A stretch of DNA of 64,000 bases from Cupriavidus sp. D384 (GTDB taxonomy: Bacteria > Pseudomonadota > Gammaproteobacteria > Burkholderiales > Burkholderiaceae), in assembly GCF_001652915.1 (NCBI RefSeq), contig NZ_BBQI01000101.1:1-64000 (forward strand), written 5' to 3'. The notes below the pieces were generated by a model, which saw only the letters and a list, made by a program, of their open reading frames with translations, had not been told where the DNA came from and searched no databases. The number at the start of each line of letters is the position of its first letter. Positions within the stretch are counted from its first letter, which is position 1. Both the position numbers and the translations under genes were made by a program. This document shows, one piece after another, positions 1 through 8,397 of the stretch.

Positions 1-1
1 T

Positions 2-1861
2 AATGGCTCGACCAATGTTTCCGGCAACTCGACGAACGGCACTGGCGTCGATAACGGCGGTCGCATCAACACCGACGGTAATGGTTCGACCAACGTCTCG
101 GGAAATTCGACCAACGGAACGGGCGTAGGCAACGGCAACGGTACCATCAACACCGGTGGCAATGGCTCGATGAATATCTCGGGTAATTCGACCGACGGCC
201 CAGGTGTAGATAATGGCAATGGCGCGATCAACACGGACGGTAACGGCGCGACCAACATCTCTGGCAACTCGACGAACGGTACCGGTGTTGATAACGGCAA
301 TGGATCGATTTACACCGATGGCAACGGCTCAACCAACGTTACGGGTGACTCTGGCAACGGGACCGGCATTGATAACGGCAACGGTTCCATCAACACCGGC
401 GGCAACGGGTCGACCAATGTCTCGGGCAACTCGACCAACGGGACGGGTGTCGATAACGGAAACGGCACCATCGATACGGGTGGCAATGGCTCGACCAACG
501 TCTCGGGTAACTCGACAAACGGTACGGGTGTCGATAATGGAAACGGCACCATCAACACGGGAGGTAATGGCTCGACCAATGTCTCGGGTAACTCGACGAA
601 CGGTACTGGTGTCGATAATGGCAATGGATCGATCCATACCGATGGCAATGGATCGACGAACGTCTCGGGTAATTCGACCGACGGCCCAGGTGTAGACAAC
701 GGCAACGGTTCCATCAACACCGGTGGCAATGGCTCGACCAATGTCTCGGGCAACTCGACGAACGGTACTGGCGTCGATAATGGCAATGGATCGATCCATA
801 CCGACGGCAACGGCGCAACGAACATTACGGGTGACTCTGGCAACGGTACCGGCGTAGACAACGGTAACGGCACCATCAACACGGGCGGTAATGGCTCGAC
901 CAATGTTTCGGGCAATTCGACGAACGGCACGGGTGTCGATAACGGCAATGGGTCGATCCATACCGATGGCAATGGCTCGACCAACGTCTCGGGTAATTCG
1001 ACTGACGGCCCAGGTGTAGACAATGGAAACGGCTCGATCAACACCGGTGGCAACGGGTCGACCAATGTCTCGGGTAACTCGACGAACGGTACGGGTGTCG
1101 ATAACGGAAATGGGTCGATCAATACTGGCGGTAATGGCTCGACCAACGTCTCGGGTAACTCGACAAACAGTACGGGTGTCGACAATGGAAACGGCACCAT
1201 CAACACGGGAGGTAATGGCTCGACCAACGTCTCCGGCAACTCGACCAACGGTACCGGTGTCGATAATGGTAACGGCACCATCAACACCGGCGGCAACGGT
1301 TCGACGAACGTCTCCGGCAACTCGACCAATGGCACCGGTGTAGACAACGGCAACGGCACCATCGACACCGACGGCAACGGCTCGACCAACGTCTCCGGCA
1401 ACTCGACCAACGGTACGGGCGTCGATAACGGAAACGGCACCATCAACACCGGCGGCAACGGTTCGACCAACGTCTCGGGTAACTCGACCAATGGCACCGG
1501 TGTAGACAACGGCAACGGCACCATCGACACCGATGGCAACGGCTCGACCAATGTCTCGGGTAACTCGACGAACGGCACGGGTGTCGATAACGGCAATGGC
1601 ACCATCAACACCGGCGGCAACGGGTCGACAAACATCTCCGGCAACTCGACCAACGGTACTGGCATCGATAACGGCAATGGGTCGATCAACACGGACGGTA
1701 ATGGCTCGACCAACATCTCGGGCAATACCACCAACGGTACCGGTATCGACAACGGTAACGGCACCATCAACACAGGCGGCAACGGTTCGACCAATGTCTC
1801 GGGGAATTCGTCCAACGGTTCTGGCATCGATAACACCAACGGAACGCTCAATCCTGGGGAT
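2..1861 (+). repeat. 81-bp in-frame tandem repeat array (23 copies)
   Basis: Twenty-two units of 81 bp follow a first unit of 78 bp (one codon shorter, at 2-79). Sequons sit at unit positions 1 (NGS), 5 (NVS/NIS/NVT), 9 (NST), 12 (NGT) and 20 (NGT/NGS). Variation is limited: DGP replaces the position-12 sequon in units 3, 9 and 13, and DSG replaces the position-9 sequon in units 5 and 11. There is higher-order order: units 8-10 recur almost exactly as units 12-14, and TIDTDG/TINTGG endings alternate through units 17-20, which suggests multi-unit duplication. Confidence 0.95.
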
Positions 1862-2527
1862 CATGGGTCTGTGAGCAACATCTCCGGCAACGGCAGCTCG
1901 AATGGTTCCAATGGATCGGACGGGGGCAATGGTTCAGACGGCGGCAATGGTTCAGACGGAGGCAATGGATCAGATGGCGGCAACGGGTCAGGCGGCGGCA
2001 ACGGATCGAATGGCTCGAACGGTAGTTCGGGTGGCGACTCAGGTGGCTCGGGCGGCGGGGCGGGCGCGGCCGTAGCCGGTGCTGCCGGTGCCATTGGCCT
2101 GGGTGCGGGCGTCGCGTATTTCTGGAGCGATCTGTTCGGCGCCGATTGGCACCTGGCATCGCCGCAAGCGATGACGGTGGAACTTGGCGAAGAGGCATGG
2201 GCCGGTGCCACGCTGGAGGCGGTCGAGGTCGACGCCAGTGCGAATGTCGCCAAGGTCAAGATCGCCACCAGCACCGGCCAGCTGGAGCGCAGCCTGGACT
2301 TCCGCGACGGTGCCGACGGCGTCAAGCACTACGTCTCCGAGGATCCGCAAACGAAGATGAAGGCAGATCTGTCGGTGAATACGCAGACGCGCGAGTTCTT
2401 CTATACGGAAAGCGGCATCAAGGATGGCAAGCCGTACGTGGTGAAGTCTCACGGCTGGCTGAAGGCTTCGACCGAATCGGCTGCATCGCCGACCCCTGCT
2501 GCTGCAACGGGCATCGGCGGTCAATAG
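2..2527 (+). CDS. Sequon-repeat adhesin/exoprotein of a two-partner secretion locus (5' partial)
   Basis: The reading frame is open from base 2, so the start and any N-terminal secretion domain lie to the left of the window; the first ATG, at 170, sits inside the repeats and is not a credible start. Visible parts in order: 23 tandem units of 27 residues (2-1861), a Gly/Ser/Asn/Asp linker rich in NGS (1862-2050), a Gly/Ala hydrophobic stretch ending in AYFW (about 2054-2124), and a charged, globular-looking C-terminal domain of about 130 residues (2125-2524) with no cysteine. By hand count the repeats hold about 106 N-X-S/T sequons and the linker 11 more. The next genes encode a TpsB pore and an HMW1C-type N-glycosyltransferase, so this is most likely the TpsA-like substrate and glycan acceptor. 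I infer export and glycosylation from context; the C-terminal domain is not one I recognise. Confidence 0.8.
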   Translation, partial: NGSTNVSGNSTNGTGVDNGGRINTDGNGSTNVSGNSTNGTGVGNGNGTINTGGNGSMNISGNSTDGPGVDNGNGAINTDGNGATNISGNSTNGTGVDNGNGSIYTDGNGSTNVTGDSGNGTGIDNGNGSINTGGNGSTNVSGNSTNGTGVDNGNGTIDTGGNGSTNVSGNSTNGTGVDNGNGTINTGGNGSTNVSGNSTNGTGVDNGNGSIHTDGNGSTNVSGNSTDGPGVDNGNGSINTGGNGSTNVSGNSTNGTGVDNGNGSIHTDGNGATNITGDSGNGTGVDNGNGTINTGGNGSTNVSGNSTNGTGVDNGNGSIHTDGNGSTNVSGNSTDGPGVDNGNGSINTGGNGSTNVSGNSTNGTGVDNGNGSINTGGNGSTNVSGNSTNSTGVDNGNGTINTGGNGSTNVSGNSTNGTGVDNGNGTINTGGNGSTNVSGNSTNGTGVDNGNGTIDTDGNGSTNVSGNSTNGTGVDNGNGTINTGGNGSTNVSGNSTNGTGVDNGNGTIDTDGNGSTNVSGNSTNGTGVDNGNGTINTGGNGSTNISGNSTNGTGIDNGNGSINTDGNGSTNISGNTTNGTGIDNGNGTINTGGNGSTNVSGNSSNGSGIDNTNGTLNPGDHGSVSNISGNGSSNGSNGSDGGNGSDGGNGSDGGNGSDGGNGSGGGNGSNGSNGSSGGDSGGSGGGAGAAVAGAAGAIGLGAGVAYFWSDLFGADWHLASPQAMTVELGEEAWAGATLEAVEVDASANVAKVKIATSTGQLERSLDFRDGADGVKHYVSEDPQTKMKADLSVNTQTREFFYTESGIKDGKPYVVKSHGWLKASTESAASPTPAAATGIGGQ

Positions 2528-2966
2528 TGACGTAGCGGGTGCCAGATGGCACCGGCTACGTCCTGGCCCTGGCTAATCGGGGCCAGGTCGCGTCGGACAC
2601 TCGAAGTTGAGGGTGTCCGACGCGTTTCCATTTCGCGTTATTTGGTCCACTCGTTTCTCCATTTCAGGATTCTGTTTTGTCGGAAATTGGAATGGACCAT
2701 TTTCATTTCGATTTTCGAAACTACCTGCCAAACTCGCACCAGGGACGATCCGGCATCTGGCGGTGCAGGGAGATCACGCGGCAATCGCGGCCACCCCCGG
2801 TGGAAAAGGGCCATGGAATCGATTCTGGTCGCGAAATTCAAGGATTCTGCTATTCGGCGCGGGTGAAAGCCGCTCTACCATTTTTACAGAAATAGCGACG
2901 CACTGATCAACAGTCCGATTCGCAGATGTAGCAAGTGCAGAGAACTCACCGAATCCATCCATTTCC
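2528..2966. other. Intergenic region between adhesin and tpsB, with three hairpins
   Basis: The 439 bases hold no convincing gene. The first 95 bases contain three successive inverted repeats, given separately. The remainder (about 2625-2960) is distinctly richer in A and T than most of the window and includes a spaced inverted pair, GGTCCA near 2644 and TGGACC near 2692. No good sigma70 promoter was found by eye before tpsB, although a promoter here would be needed if the hairpins stop the adhesin transcript. Confidence 0.6.
2531..2623 (+). terminator. Three tandem hairpins after the adhesin gene
   Basis: Stem 1 pairs 2531-2543 with 2548-2560 (CGTAGC ends, loop AGAT, minor mismatch). Stem 2 pairs CCTGGCC at 2562-2568 with GGCCAGG at 2581-2587. 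Stem 3 is an exact 11-bp stem, 2590-2600 with 2613-2623. None has a long T tract (stem 3 is followed by GTTTCC), so they may act as a partial terminator, an mRNA 3' stabiliser that keeps the abundant adhesin message, or both. Confidence 0.5.
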
Positions 2967-4646
2967 ATGTCGCGGAAATTCAGAAACATAAAGAAAAAAA
3001 TACAGCGCTTCGCCTGCACATTGCCATGGTTGGTAATGGCAGACGCTGTTCAGGCAGAGCCTGCGGCGTCAGTCGTTGCAGTGACGTCGGCGCACAAGGC
3101 CGTGGAATTCAGCGTGTTTCCCGCAGGAAGCCCTGCGGCAGATTCGGTTGTGCGCGTTCTGCAGGGTGCGGCATCGCGCCTGGGTACCACACCGGCAACG
3201 TTGGCTGAGGTGGATCAATGGTCCGACAGCCTCACCAATGCGTTGCGGCAAGGCGGCTTCCCGGTCGGTCAGGTACTGCTGACCGAACAGAACTGGCGCG
3301 CGGCCCGGCAAGGCAAGCCGCTGGTGTTCACTGCCTTTCCCGGCCGCATCCATGAGATCCAGATCGACAACCAGTCGCGCGTCAAGGACGTACGGTTGCA
3401 GCGGCTGATCACGAAGGCCTTGTGCGGCGCCGAAGCGCTCGATGGGGTATGCCTGTTGCAGACCAGCCGTCTGGAGCGCGCCACGCAATTGTTGCAGGAC
3501 GTGCCGGGCGTGGCGATTGCCGCGGCGCCCCAATTCTCTCCAGGCGGTGGTTCCGGCGACATCAACGTGCGTTTCAGCCTTGCGCAACGCGGTGATCCCA
3601 TCACAGGCGACGTTTTCATCGATAACAAAGGTATCGAATCGACCGGGCTGTACCGGCTTGGCGTCACCGCATCGGGCAATAATTTCTTTGGCCTGGGAGA
3701 GAGCTATGCGCTGACCTTGACCGGCACCGAGAAGAAGATGTGGACCGGTTCGCTGACTGGCAGCATGCCGATTCTCGACGATGGCTTGCGTGTCACGGGT
3801 GGTTTTACCCGTCAGCAATACTCGATCAATGCTGTGACGCAAGTCGTGGGCATCGCCAATACCCTGCAAGCGGGTCTGCTCTATCCCATTACGCGCGGGC
3901 TCGATGCCAATATCTGGGCCGGCGCTTCGTACCTATATAGCCGGACGAATACCGATTACAAGAACTTCTATGTGGCGCACAGCACGCTGAATGCGTTGCG
4001 CTTCTCTGTTCAGGCCAACAACGGCGACCGGGCGCAGCAATTGCGCAGCGATATCTGGAGTGGCGAGCTTGCGCTGACGGTCGGGCATCAGAGTAACGAC
4101 ACGCCAGGCTGGAATGCCGCGACGCAGGTGGCGGGCGCCTACGGAAAATTCACCACCACCGGCTTTGGCAAATACGGACTGAATCGCAGTGGCGATCTGT
4201 TTCTGACCGGCCAGGTGCATGGACAACTCGCCAGCAAGAACCTGGACCCGAGCGAAAAGCTTGGCGTGGGCGGCCCCAATGCGGTGCGTGCCTATCGTGC
4301 CGACGAAGGGTCGTTCGACGATGGCGTCGTGCTGAACGCCGGCGCCTACAAGCGTATTCCCGTGGCGGCCGGTCATCAGGTCCAGTTCGGCATTTTCTCG
4401 GACTTCGCCATCGGCCGCGTCAACCATAACCCGTGGCCCTTTTGGGAATCGACCTACATCAACGTTCCCGGCGTCAGCAATCGCCGGATTCTCTCGGGTT
4501 ATGGCCTGGGTATCGACTGGCTGACGCCCATTGGTGCCACCGTTTCCGCGTCCATTTCAAAAGCCTATGGATTCTCGTCCACGTCCTGGGTAGATCCCGG
4601 CAAGAAACCAACGCAGTACTGGCTATCGGTGACATGGAGCAAATAA
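2967..4646 (+). CDS. TpsB / ShlB-FhaC-HecB family outer-membrane transporter
   Basis: The 559-aa protein begins with a basic signal peptide (KKKIQRF, then a short hydrophobic stretch, cleavage likely after VQA near residue 30). A periplasmic POTRA region follows (roughly residues 40-190), then a C-terminal beta-barrel ending in an aromatic/basic residue pattern (final WSK). The barrel holds GVGGPNAVRAY, which matches the loop-6 region of the Omp85/TpsB superfamily; the usual VRGY is VRAY here, with the Arg kept. FhaC-type proteins move one partner exoprotein across the outer membrane, and the partner here should be the repeat protein upstream. The ATG at 2967 puts the signal peptide at the N-terminus, but its ribosome binding site is weak. 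Length fits the family (about 550-590 aa). Confidence 0.9.
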   Translation: MSRKFRNIKKKIQRFACTLPWLVMADAVQAEPAASVVAVTSAHKAVEFSVFPAGSPAADSVVRVLQGAASRLGTTPATLAEVDQWSDSLTNALRQGGFPVGQVLLTEQNWRAARQGKPLVFTAFPGRIHEIQIDNQSRVKDVRLQRLITKALCGAEALDGVCLLQTSRLERATQLLQDVPGVAIAAAPQFSPGGGSGDINVRFSLAQRGDPITGDVFIDNKGIESTGLYRLGVTASGNNFFGLGESYALTLTGTEKKMWTGSLTGSMPILDDGLRVTGGFTRQQYSINAVTQVVGIANTLQAGLLYPITRGLDANIWAGASYLYSRTNTDYKNFYVAHSTLNALRFSVQANNGDRAQQLRSDIWSGELALTVGHQSNDTPGWNAATQVAGAYGKFTTTGFGKYGLNRSGDLFLTGQVHGQLASKNLDPSEKLGVGGPNAVRAYRADEGSFDDGVVLNAGAYKRIPVAAGHQVQFGIFSDFAIGRVNHNPWPFWESTYINVPGVSNRRILSGYGLGIDWLTPIGATVSASISKAYGFSSTSWVDPGKKPTQYWLSVTWSK

Positions 4647-4711
4647 AACCGTAAGGCGGCTGGCGAGCGCCAGCAAGACCGGATCGATCATCTCTCTACA
4701 GGAAAATCATC

Positions 4712-6580
4712 ATGACCAAGCCCTCCATCTTCAGCATTAACAAGTTCGAATATCTCTGCTATCGCCGCGAACATGAAAAAGCAGGCCGCGAACTGGTGGC
4801 CTTGCTGAATCGCATCGACAACCACTACGGCATCCTGATGGATATCGATGAATGGGCGCAGTCGGGTGAGGCCCGCGACATCATGGACGATCACCTGCTG
4901 ACGCGGCTGACATCGGCCATCAGCAGCCTGGCGACCGATCCGGAATTCCGTATCACCGATCACGGTGGGGCGCTGCTGCTGCAATACCAGCGATGGCTGG
5001 CGGCGATGTTCGCGGCCAGCCCGTTCCGCAATGCCGATCATGTCTTGCGGACATTGGGGCTCGACGAAGAAGCACGTTATTCGCTGCAGTTGCGGACGTC
5101 CGATTTGCGCAAGTTCCAGTTGTTCTATCTGCCGGAATCCGAAGTCCGCCTGGATTGGGACGCGCTCTGGGCGCACAACAAGGTGGTGACCGCCGGGCTG
5201 GCAATGGCCATGATGTCGTCGCGCTTCCTGGCCACACCGTCGGCCCATGGCAAGCGTGAATTGCTGCTGCGCTGGCTGCCGGAACGGCTGGACCAGATCG
5301 ATAGCGTCGACGTGTTGCCGATGGGCGTGATGCACGACGTCTACATGCACTGCAGCTATGCCGACATCGCGAGCAAGCACGATATCAAGAAGCCGATCAA
5401 CACCTTGATCCGGCGCAAGCTGGCAACGCTTGGCATGTTCGATGTCGAACGCCCGGCTGCCGTGGCAGGCAAAGGCAAGCCCGTGCTGCTGGTGGTGCTG
5501 GAATGGTTCTCGAAGAACCATTCGATCTACCGCACTCACTCGCAGACCATGGTGGCGATGCGCGATCGCTTCCACCTGGTGGGGATGGGCTACGGCGACC
5601 GCGTGGACGACGCGGGCCGGGAAGTGTTCCACGAGTTCATCCCGATCGAGGGCAACAATGTGTGGGACCATGCGCGCCACATCCGCGATACGAGCGAGAA
5701 ATACCAGGCGCAGGCGATGTATATGCCCAGCGTGGGCATGTTCCCGATCACGATGGTGCTGGGCTGCCTGCGCGTGGCGCCGCTGCAGATGATGGCGCTG
5801 GGGCATCCGGCCACCACGCACGGCCATGCCATGGACTACGTTGTGGTGGAAGAAGACTATGTCGGCGACGAATCGTGTTTCAGCGAAAAGCTGCTGAAAC
5901 TGCCGTCCGACGGCATGCCGTACCGCCCGCCCGCAGCCATGTTGGAGCTTGAGTTGCCGAAAAAGACCCCGTCGAAGGCCGACGTGGTGAAGATCGCCAT
6001 TGCCGGCACCACGATCAAGCTCAATCCAGGCTTCCTGGAAACGTGCGCGGCGATTGCGCGCAAGTCCAAGGTGCCGGTGCAGTTCCACTTCCTGGTGGGC
6101 CAGGCCAGCGGGCTGGTGTTCCCGCAGGTTCGCAATCTGGTACGGCGCATCGTCGGCGAAGACGCCGTGGTGTACAAGCACCAGAATTACCACAGCTACA
6201 TGAAGGTGATTGCGGGCTGCGACATGTTCCTTAACCCGTTCCCGTTCGGCAACACCAATGGCATTGTCGATACCGTCTGGGCCGGCCTGGTGGGCGTATG
6301 CAAGACCGGCAGGGAAGTCCACGAACATATCGACGAAGGGATGTTCCACCGGCTTGGCTTCCCGGAATGGACCATTGCCAAGACGAAGGAAGCGTATGTC
6401 GATGCCGCGCTGCGCCTGATCGAGAACCGGACCGAGCGCGATGCCCTGACCGCGAAGCTGGCAGGTCCGCGTGCGATCGAGAAACTCATCTTCAAGGGGC
6501 GGCCGGAGATCCTTGGCGAGCGGATCGAGGAAATCTGGCGCCAGAAGCTGCCGACCCGCAGCAAGGCGCTGCAATCATGA
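4712..6580 (+). CDS. HMW1C-type cytoplasmic N-glycosyltransferase (GT41-like)
   Basis: The 622-aa product matches the HMW1C/ApNGT family in length and in its C-terminal half: an acceptor-binding helical N-terminal part (about residues 1-240) followed by a GT-B fold. Recognisable pieces are VLLVVLEWFSKNHSIYRTHS (start of the first Rossmann half), HFLVGQASG, the YKHQNYHSYMKVIAGCDMFL strand-helix and FGNTNGIVD (N514-D520), the nucleotide-sugar-binding motif kept in this family. Members transfer glucose (or galactose) from the UDP-sugar onto Asn in N-X-S/T of adhesins in the cytoplasm before Sec export, without a lipid carrier. The gene follows tpsB by 65 nt with an AGGAAA ribosome binding site before ATG 4712, and its natural acceptor is probably the sequon array upstream. 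No signal peptide is seen, as expected. Confidence 0.9.
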   Translation: MTKPSIFSINKFEYLCYRREHEKAGRELVALLNRIDNHYGILMDIDEWAQSGEARDIMDDHLLTRLTSAISSLATDPEFRITDHGGALLLQYQRWLAAMFAASPFRNADHVLRTLGLDEEARYSLQLRTSDLRKFQLFYLPESEVRLDWDALWAHNKVVTAGLAMAMMSSRFLATPSAHGKRELLLRWLPERLDQIDSVDVLPMGVMHDVYMHCSYADIASKHDIKKPINTLIRRKLATLGMFDVERPAAVAGKGKPVLLVVLEWFSKNHSIYRTHSQTMVAMRDRFHLVGMGYGDRVDDAGREVFHEFIPIEGNNVWDHARHIRDTSEKYQAQAMYMPSVGMFPITMVLGCLRVAPLQMMALGHPATTHGHAMDYVVVEEDYVGDESCFSEKLLKLPSDGMPYRPPAAMLELELPKKTPSKADVVKIAIAGTTIKLNPGFLETCAAIARKSKVPVQFHFLVGQASGLVFPQVRNLVRRIVGEDAVVYKHQNYHSYMKVIAGCDMFLNPFPFGNTNGIVDTVWAGLVGVCKTGREVHEHIDEGMFHRLGFPEWTIAKTKEAYVDAALRLIENRTERDALTAKLAGPRAIEKLIFKGRPEILGERIEEIWRQKLPTRSKALQS

Positions 6581-8394
6581 ATTCGTCGATCAAGGCGGCG
6601 TTGCGCCGCGCGCATGATCCGTGTTTCGTCCAGCATTACTTCGCGGGTGTCGGCCTGGATATCGGCGTTCGCGAATCTGACCTGGGCGCAAGCCGCAGCC
6701 TGTTCCCGCGTGTAACGCGCGTGGTGCCATGGCATGGCGACGTCGCGGCGGTACCGGGCGTCGAAGAGCGCGCGTTCGATTTCGTCAACGCGGGTCAATG
6801 CCTGCAGAACGTGGTCAATCCGACCAGGACGCTGGCGCGCTGGCTGGACCTGTTGAAGCCAGGCGGCTATCTGGTGCTGACCGTCCCGGACGAGGATCTG
6901 GAAGAAGAGGGCAAATGGCCGAGCCAGATCGATCCGTCGCGCCGTGCAAGCTTTACGGTCTGCAAGCCGGCCAGCACGCTGCCGGCATCGGTCAATGTGC
7001 TGGATATGGTGCGGTCGGTCGCGGCGATTGCCGCCTGCGAACGGATTTCCGTGGTTCGCGATCACCATGTGGACAACGGCGGCGCGCGCGACGCGTCGGG
7101 TTCGCTGGCCGAGCGGGCGATCGAAGTCGTGCTACGCAAGCGGCAGGTGCCCACGCCCGACGAATTCTTCCTGGTGGCCGGCCGCGCCCAGAATGCGCAA
7201 GCCTGCCTGCGCGAATGTCTGGGCGCTGTGCGCACTTATCCGTACCGTTTTGATGTCACGCGGCGGGCGGCGCTGCTGCTGCAGCGCTGGAACCTCAACG
7301 CCGAGGTCGAGACACTGTGGGGCCAGGCCGTCGAACGCCTGCCGGAAGAATGGGAGCCCAAGCTGTACCAGTTCCTGCACCTGATTTCGGCCGGGAAGAT
7401 CCACGAGGGATTCCAGCTGCGGGCGGAGCGCGTCAGGCCGTGGCCCTGGCAGCGCCGCACCACCGCCAAACCGCCGGCAGACATCCCGGAATGGACCGGC
7501 CAGCCGCTGCAGGGCAAGTCCATTGTCATCTGGAGCGAGTTTGGCCTTGGCGACGAGATTTTCTTCCTGCGCTTTGCGCAGATGCTGCGTGACCAGGCCG
7601 GCGCGGCAACGGTGACGGTGGTGTGCCAGAAGCTGTTGGTGGGGCTTTTCGAGGCATCGGGCGAGGCGGACGCCGTGGTGGCGGTCGACCAGACGGCCAC
7701 GTTGCCGGTCCATGACTTCTGGGTCTACCCGCACGACATTCCGGCCTTCCTGCCGGTGGAGCTCGACGCCCTGCCGGATTCGGTGCCTTACCTGCGAATC
7801 CCGCAGGGCATGCCGGCGTTCGAACTCGCGGGCAGGGCCGGCGCGCTGAAGGTAGGCATCGCGTTCAAGGGGGCGCCGACGCACGAGAACGACCGGTACC
7901 GTTCGCTCCCGTCCCTTTCGGTGCTGGACCCGCTGTTTGCCCATCGGGACGTGGAGTTCTACAGCCTGCAGAAGGGCGCCGGTGCCGACGAGGCTGCTGC
8001 GTACGCCAAACGGCTCGAGAACTTCCATGACGTGGGCGTCGCGACGCACACCATGATGGATACGGCGCGGGCCATCGCGGCGATGGATCTCGTGCTGACG
8101 GTGGATACCTCCGTCGCCCACGTGGCGGGCGCGCTGGGCAAGCCGACGTGGCTGCTGCTGCCCGGCTATGGGGACTGGCGCTGGCACCTCGTGCGCGAGG
8201 ACAGCCCCTGGTATCCGACGATGAGACTGTTCCGCAATCAGGCGGCTGGTGGCTGGAGCGAGGTGGTGACGCGTGTCAACGGTCATCTGCTCGGGCTGGT
8301 TGCCGCGCGCGCCGAATCGGCGGATGAATCCTCGACGGAATCGTCGACGGAAACACTGGGCGAGCCATCGCGCGTGCTTTCGGATCAGGAGTGA
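6577..8394 (+). CDS. Fused methyltransferase-like and GT9-like glycosyltransferase protein
   Basis: The start chosen is the ATG at 6577, which overlaps the stop of the N-glycosyltransferase as ATGA and implies translational coupling; an in-frame upstream extension from 6298 would lie wholly inside the previous gene. The 605-aa product has an N-terminal region like a SAM-dependent methyltransferase (GVGLDIGVRES, then LLKPGGYLVLTVPDEDLEEE), a helical TPR-like middle (about residues 205-290) and a C-terminal domain related to family-9 glycosyltransferases (IVIWSEFGLGDEIFFLRFAQ; VGIAFKGAPTHENDRYRS; LVLTVDTSVAHVAGALGKPT; GDWRWHLVREDSPWYP). The last three blocks are typical of TPR-GT9 proteins of glycosylation loci. 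It may extend or modify the Asn-linked sugar of the adhesin; that role is inferred from position. The tail is Ser/Glu-rich and looks disordered. Confidence 0.8.
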   Translation: MNSSIKAALRRAHDPCFVQHYFAGVGLDIGVRESDLGASRSLFPRVTRVVPWHGDVAAVPGVEERAFDFVNAGQCLQNVVNPTRTLARWLDLLKPGGYLVLTVPDEDLEEEGKWPSQIDPSRRASFTVCKPASTLPASVNVLDMVRSVAAIAACERISVVRDHHVDNGGARDASGSLAERAIEVVLRKRQVPTPDEFFLVAGRAQNAQACLRECLGAVRTYPYRFDVTRRAALLLQRWNLNAEVETLWGQAVERLPEEWEPKLYQFLHLISAGKIHEGFQLRAERVRPWPWQRRTTAKPPADIPEWTGQPLQGKSIVIWSEFGLGDEIFFLRFAQMLRDQAGAATVTVVCQKLLVGLFEASGEADAVVAVDQTATLPVHDFWVYPHDIPAFLPVELDALPDSVPYLRIPQGMPAFELAGRAGALKVGIAFKGAPTHENDRYRSLPSLSVLDPLFAHRDVEFYSLQKGAGADEAAAYAKRLENFHDVGVATHTMMDTARAIAAMDLVLTVDTSVAHVAGALGKPTWLLLPGYGDWRWHLVREDSPWYPTMRLFRNQAAGGWSEVVTRVNGHLLGLVAARAESADESSTESSTETLGEPSRVLSDQE

Positions 8395-8397
8395 ATC

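Noticed and set aside
2..1861. CRISPR-like array because of regular spacing
   Set aside because: Units are contiguous, without alternating repeat and unique spacer, and form one open coding frame.
310..1864. Two minus-strand frames of over 500 codons through the repeat array
   Set aside because: They are mirror frames produced by an in-frame repeat whose unit (81 bp) is a multiple of three; their products are Pro/Val/Leu or Arg/Val repeats with no start signal, and the plus frame has the secretion-glycosylation context.
4688..6574. 628-codon antisense frame over the N-glycosyltransferase
   Set aside because: Antisense frames are common in GC-rich genes; the product is His/Arg/Gln-rich without family likeness, while the plus-strand product is a clear HMW1C homologue.
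6298..6576. N-terminal extension of the methyltransferase-GT9 protein
   Set aside because: The extra 93 codons lie inside the N-glycosyltransferase gene in another frame and look like shadow sequence; ATG 6577 has the standard ATGA overlap.
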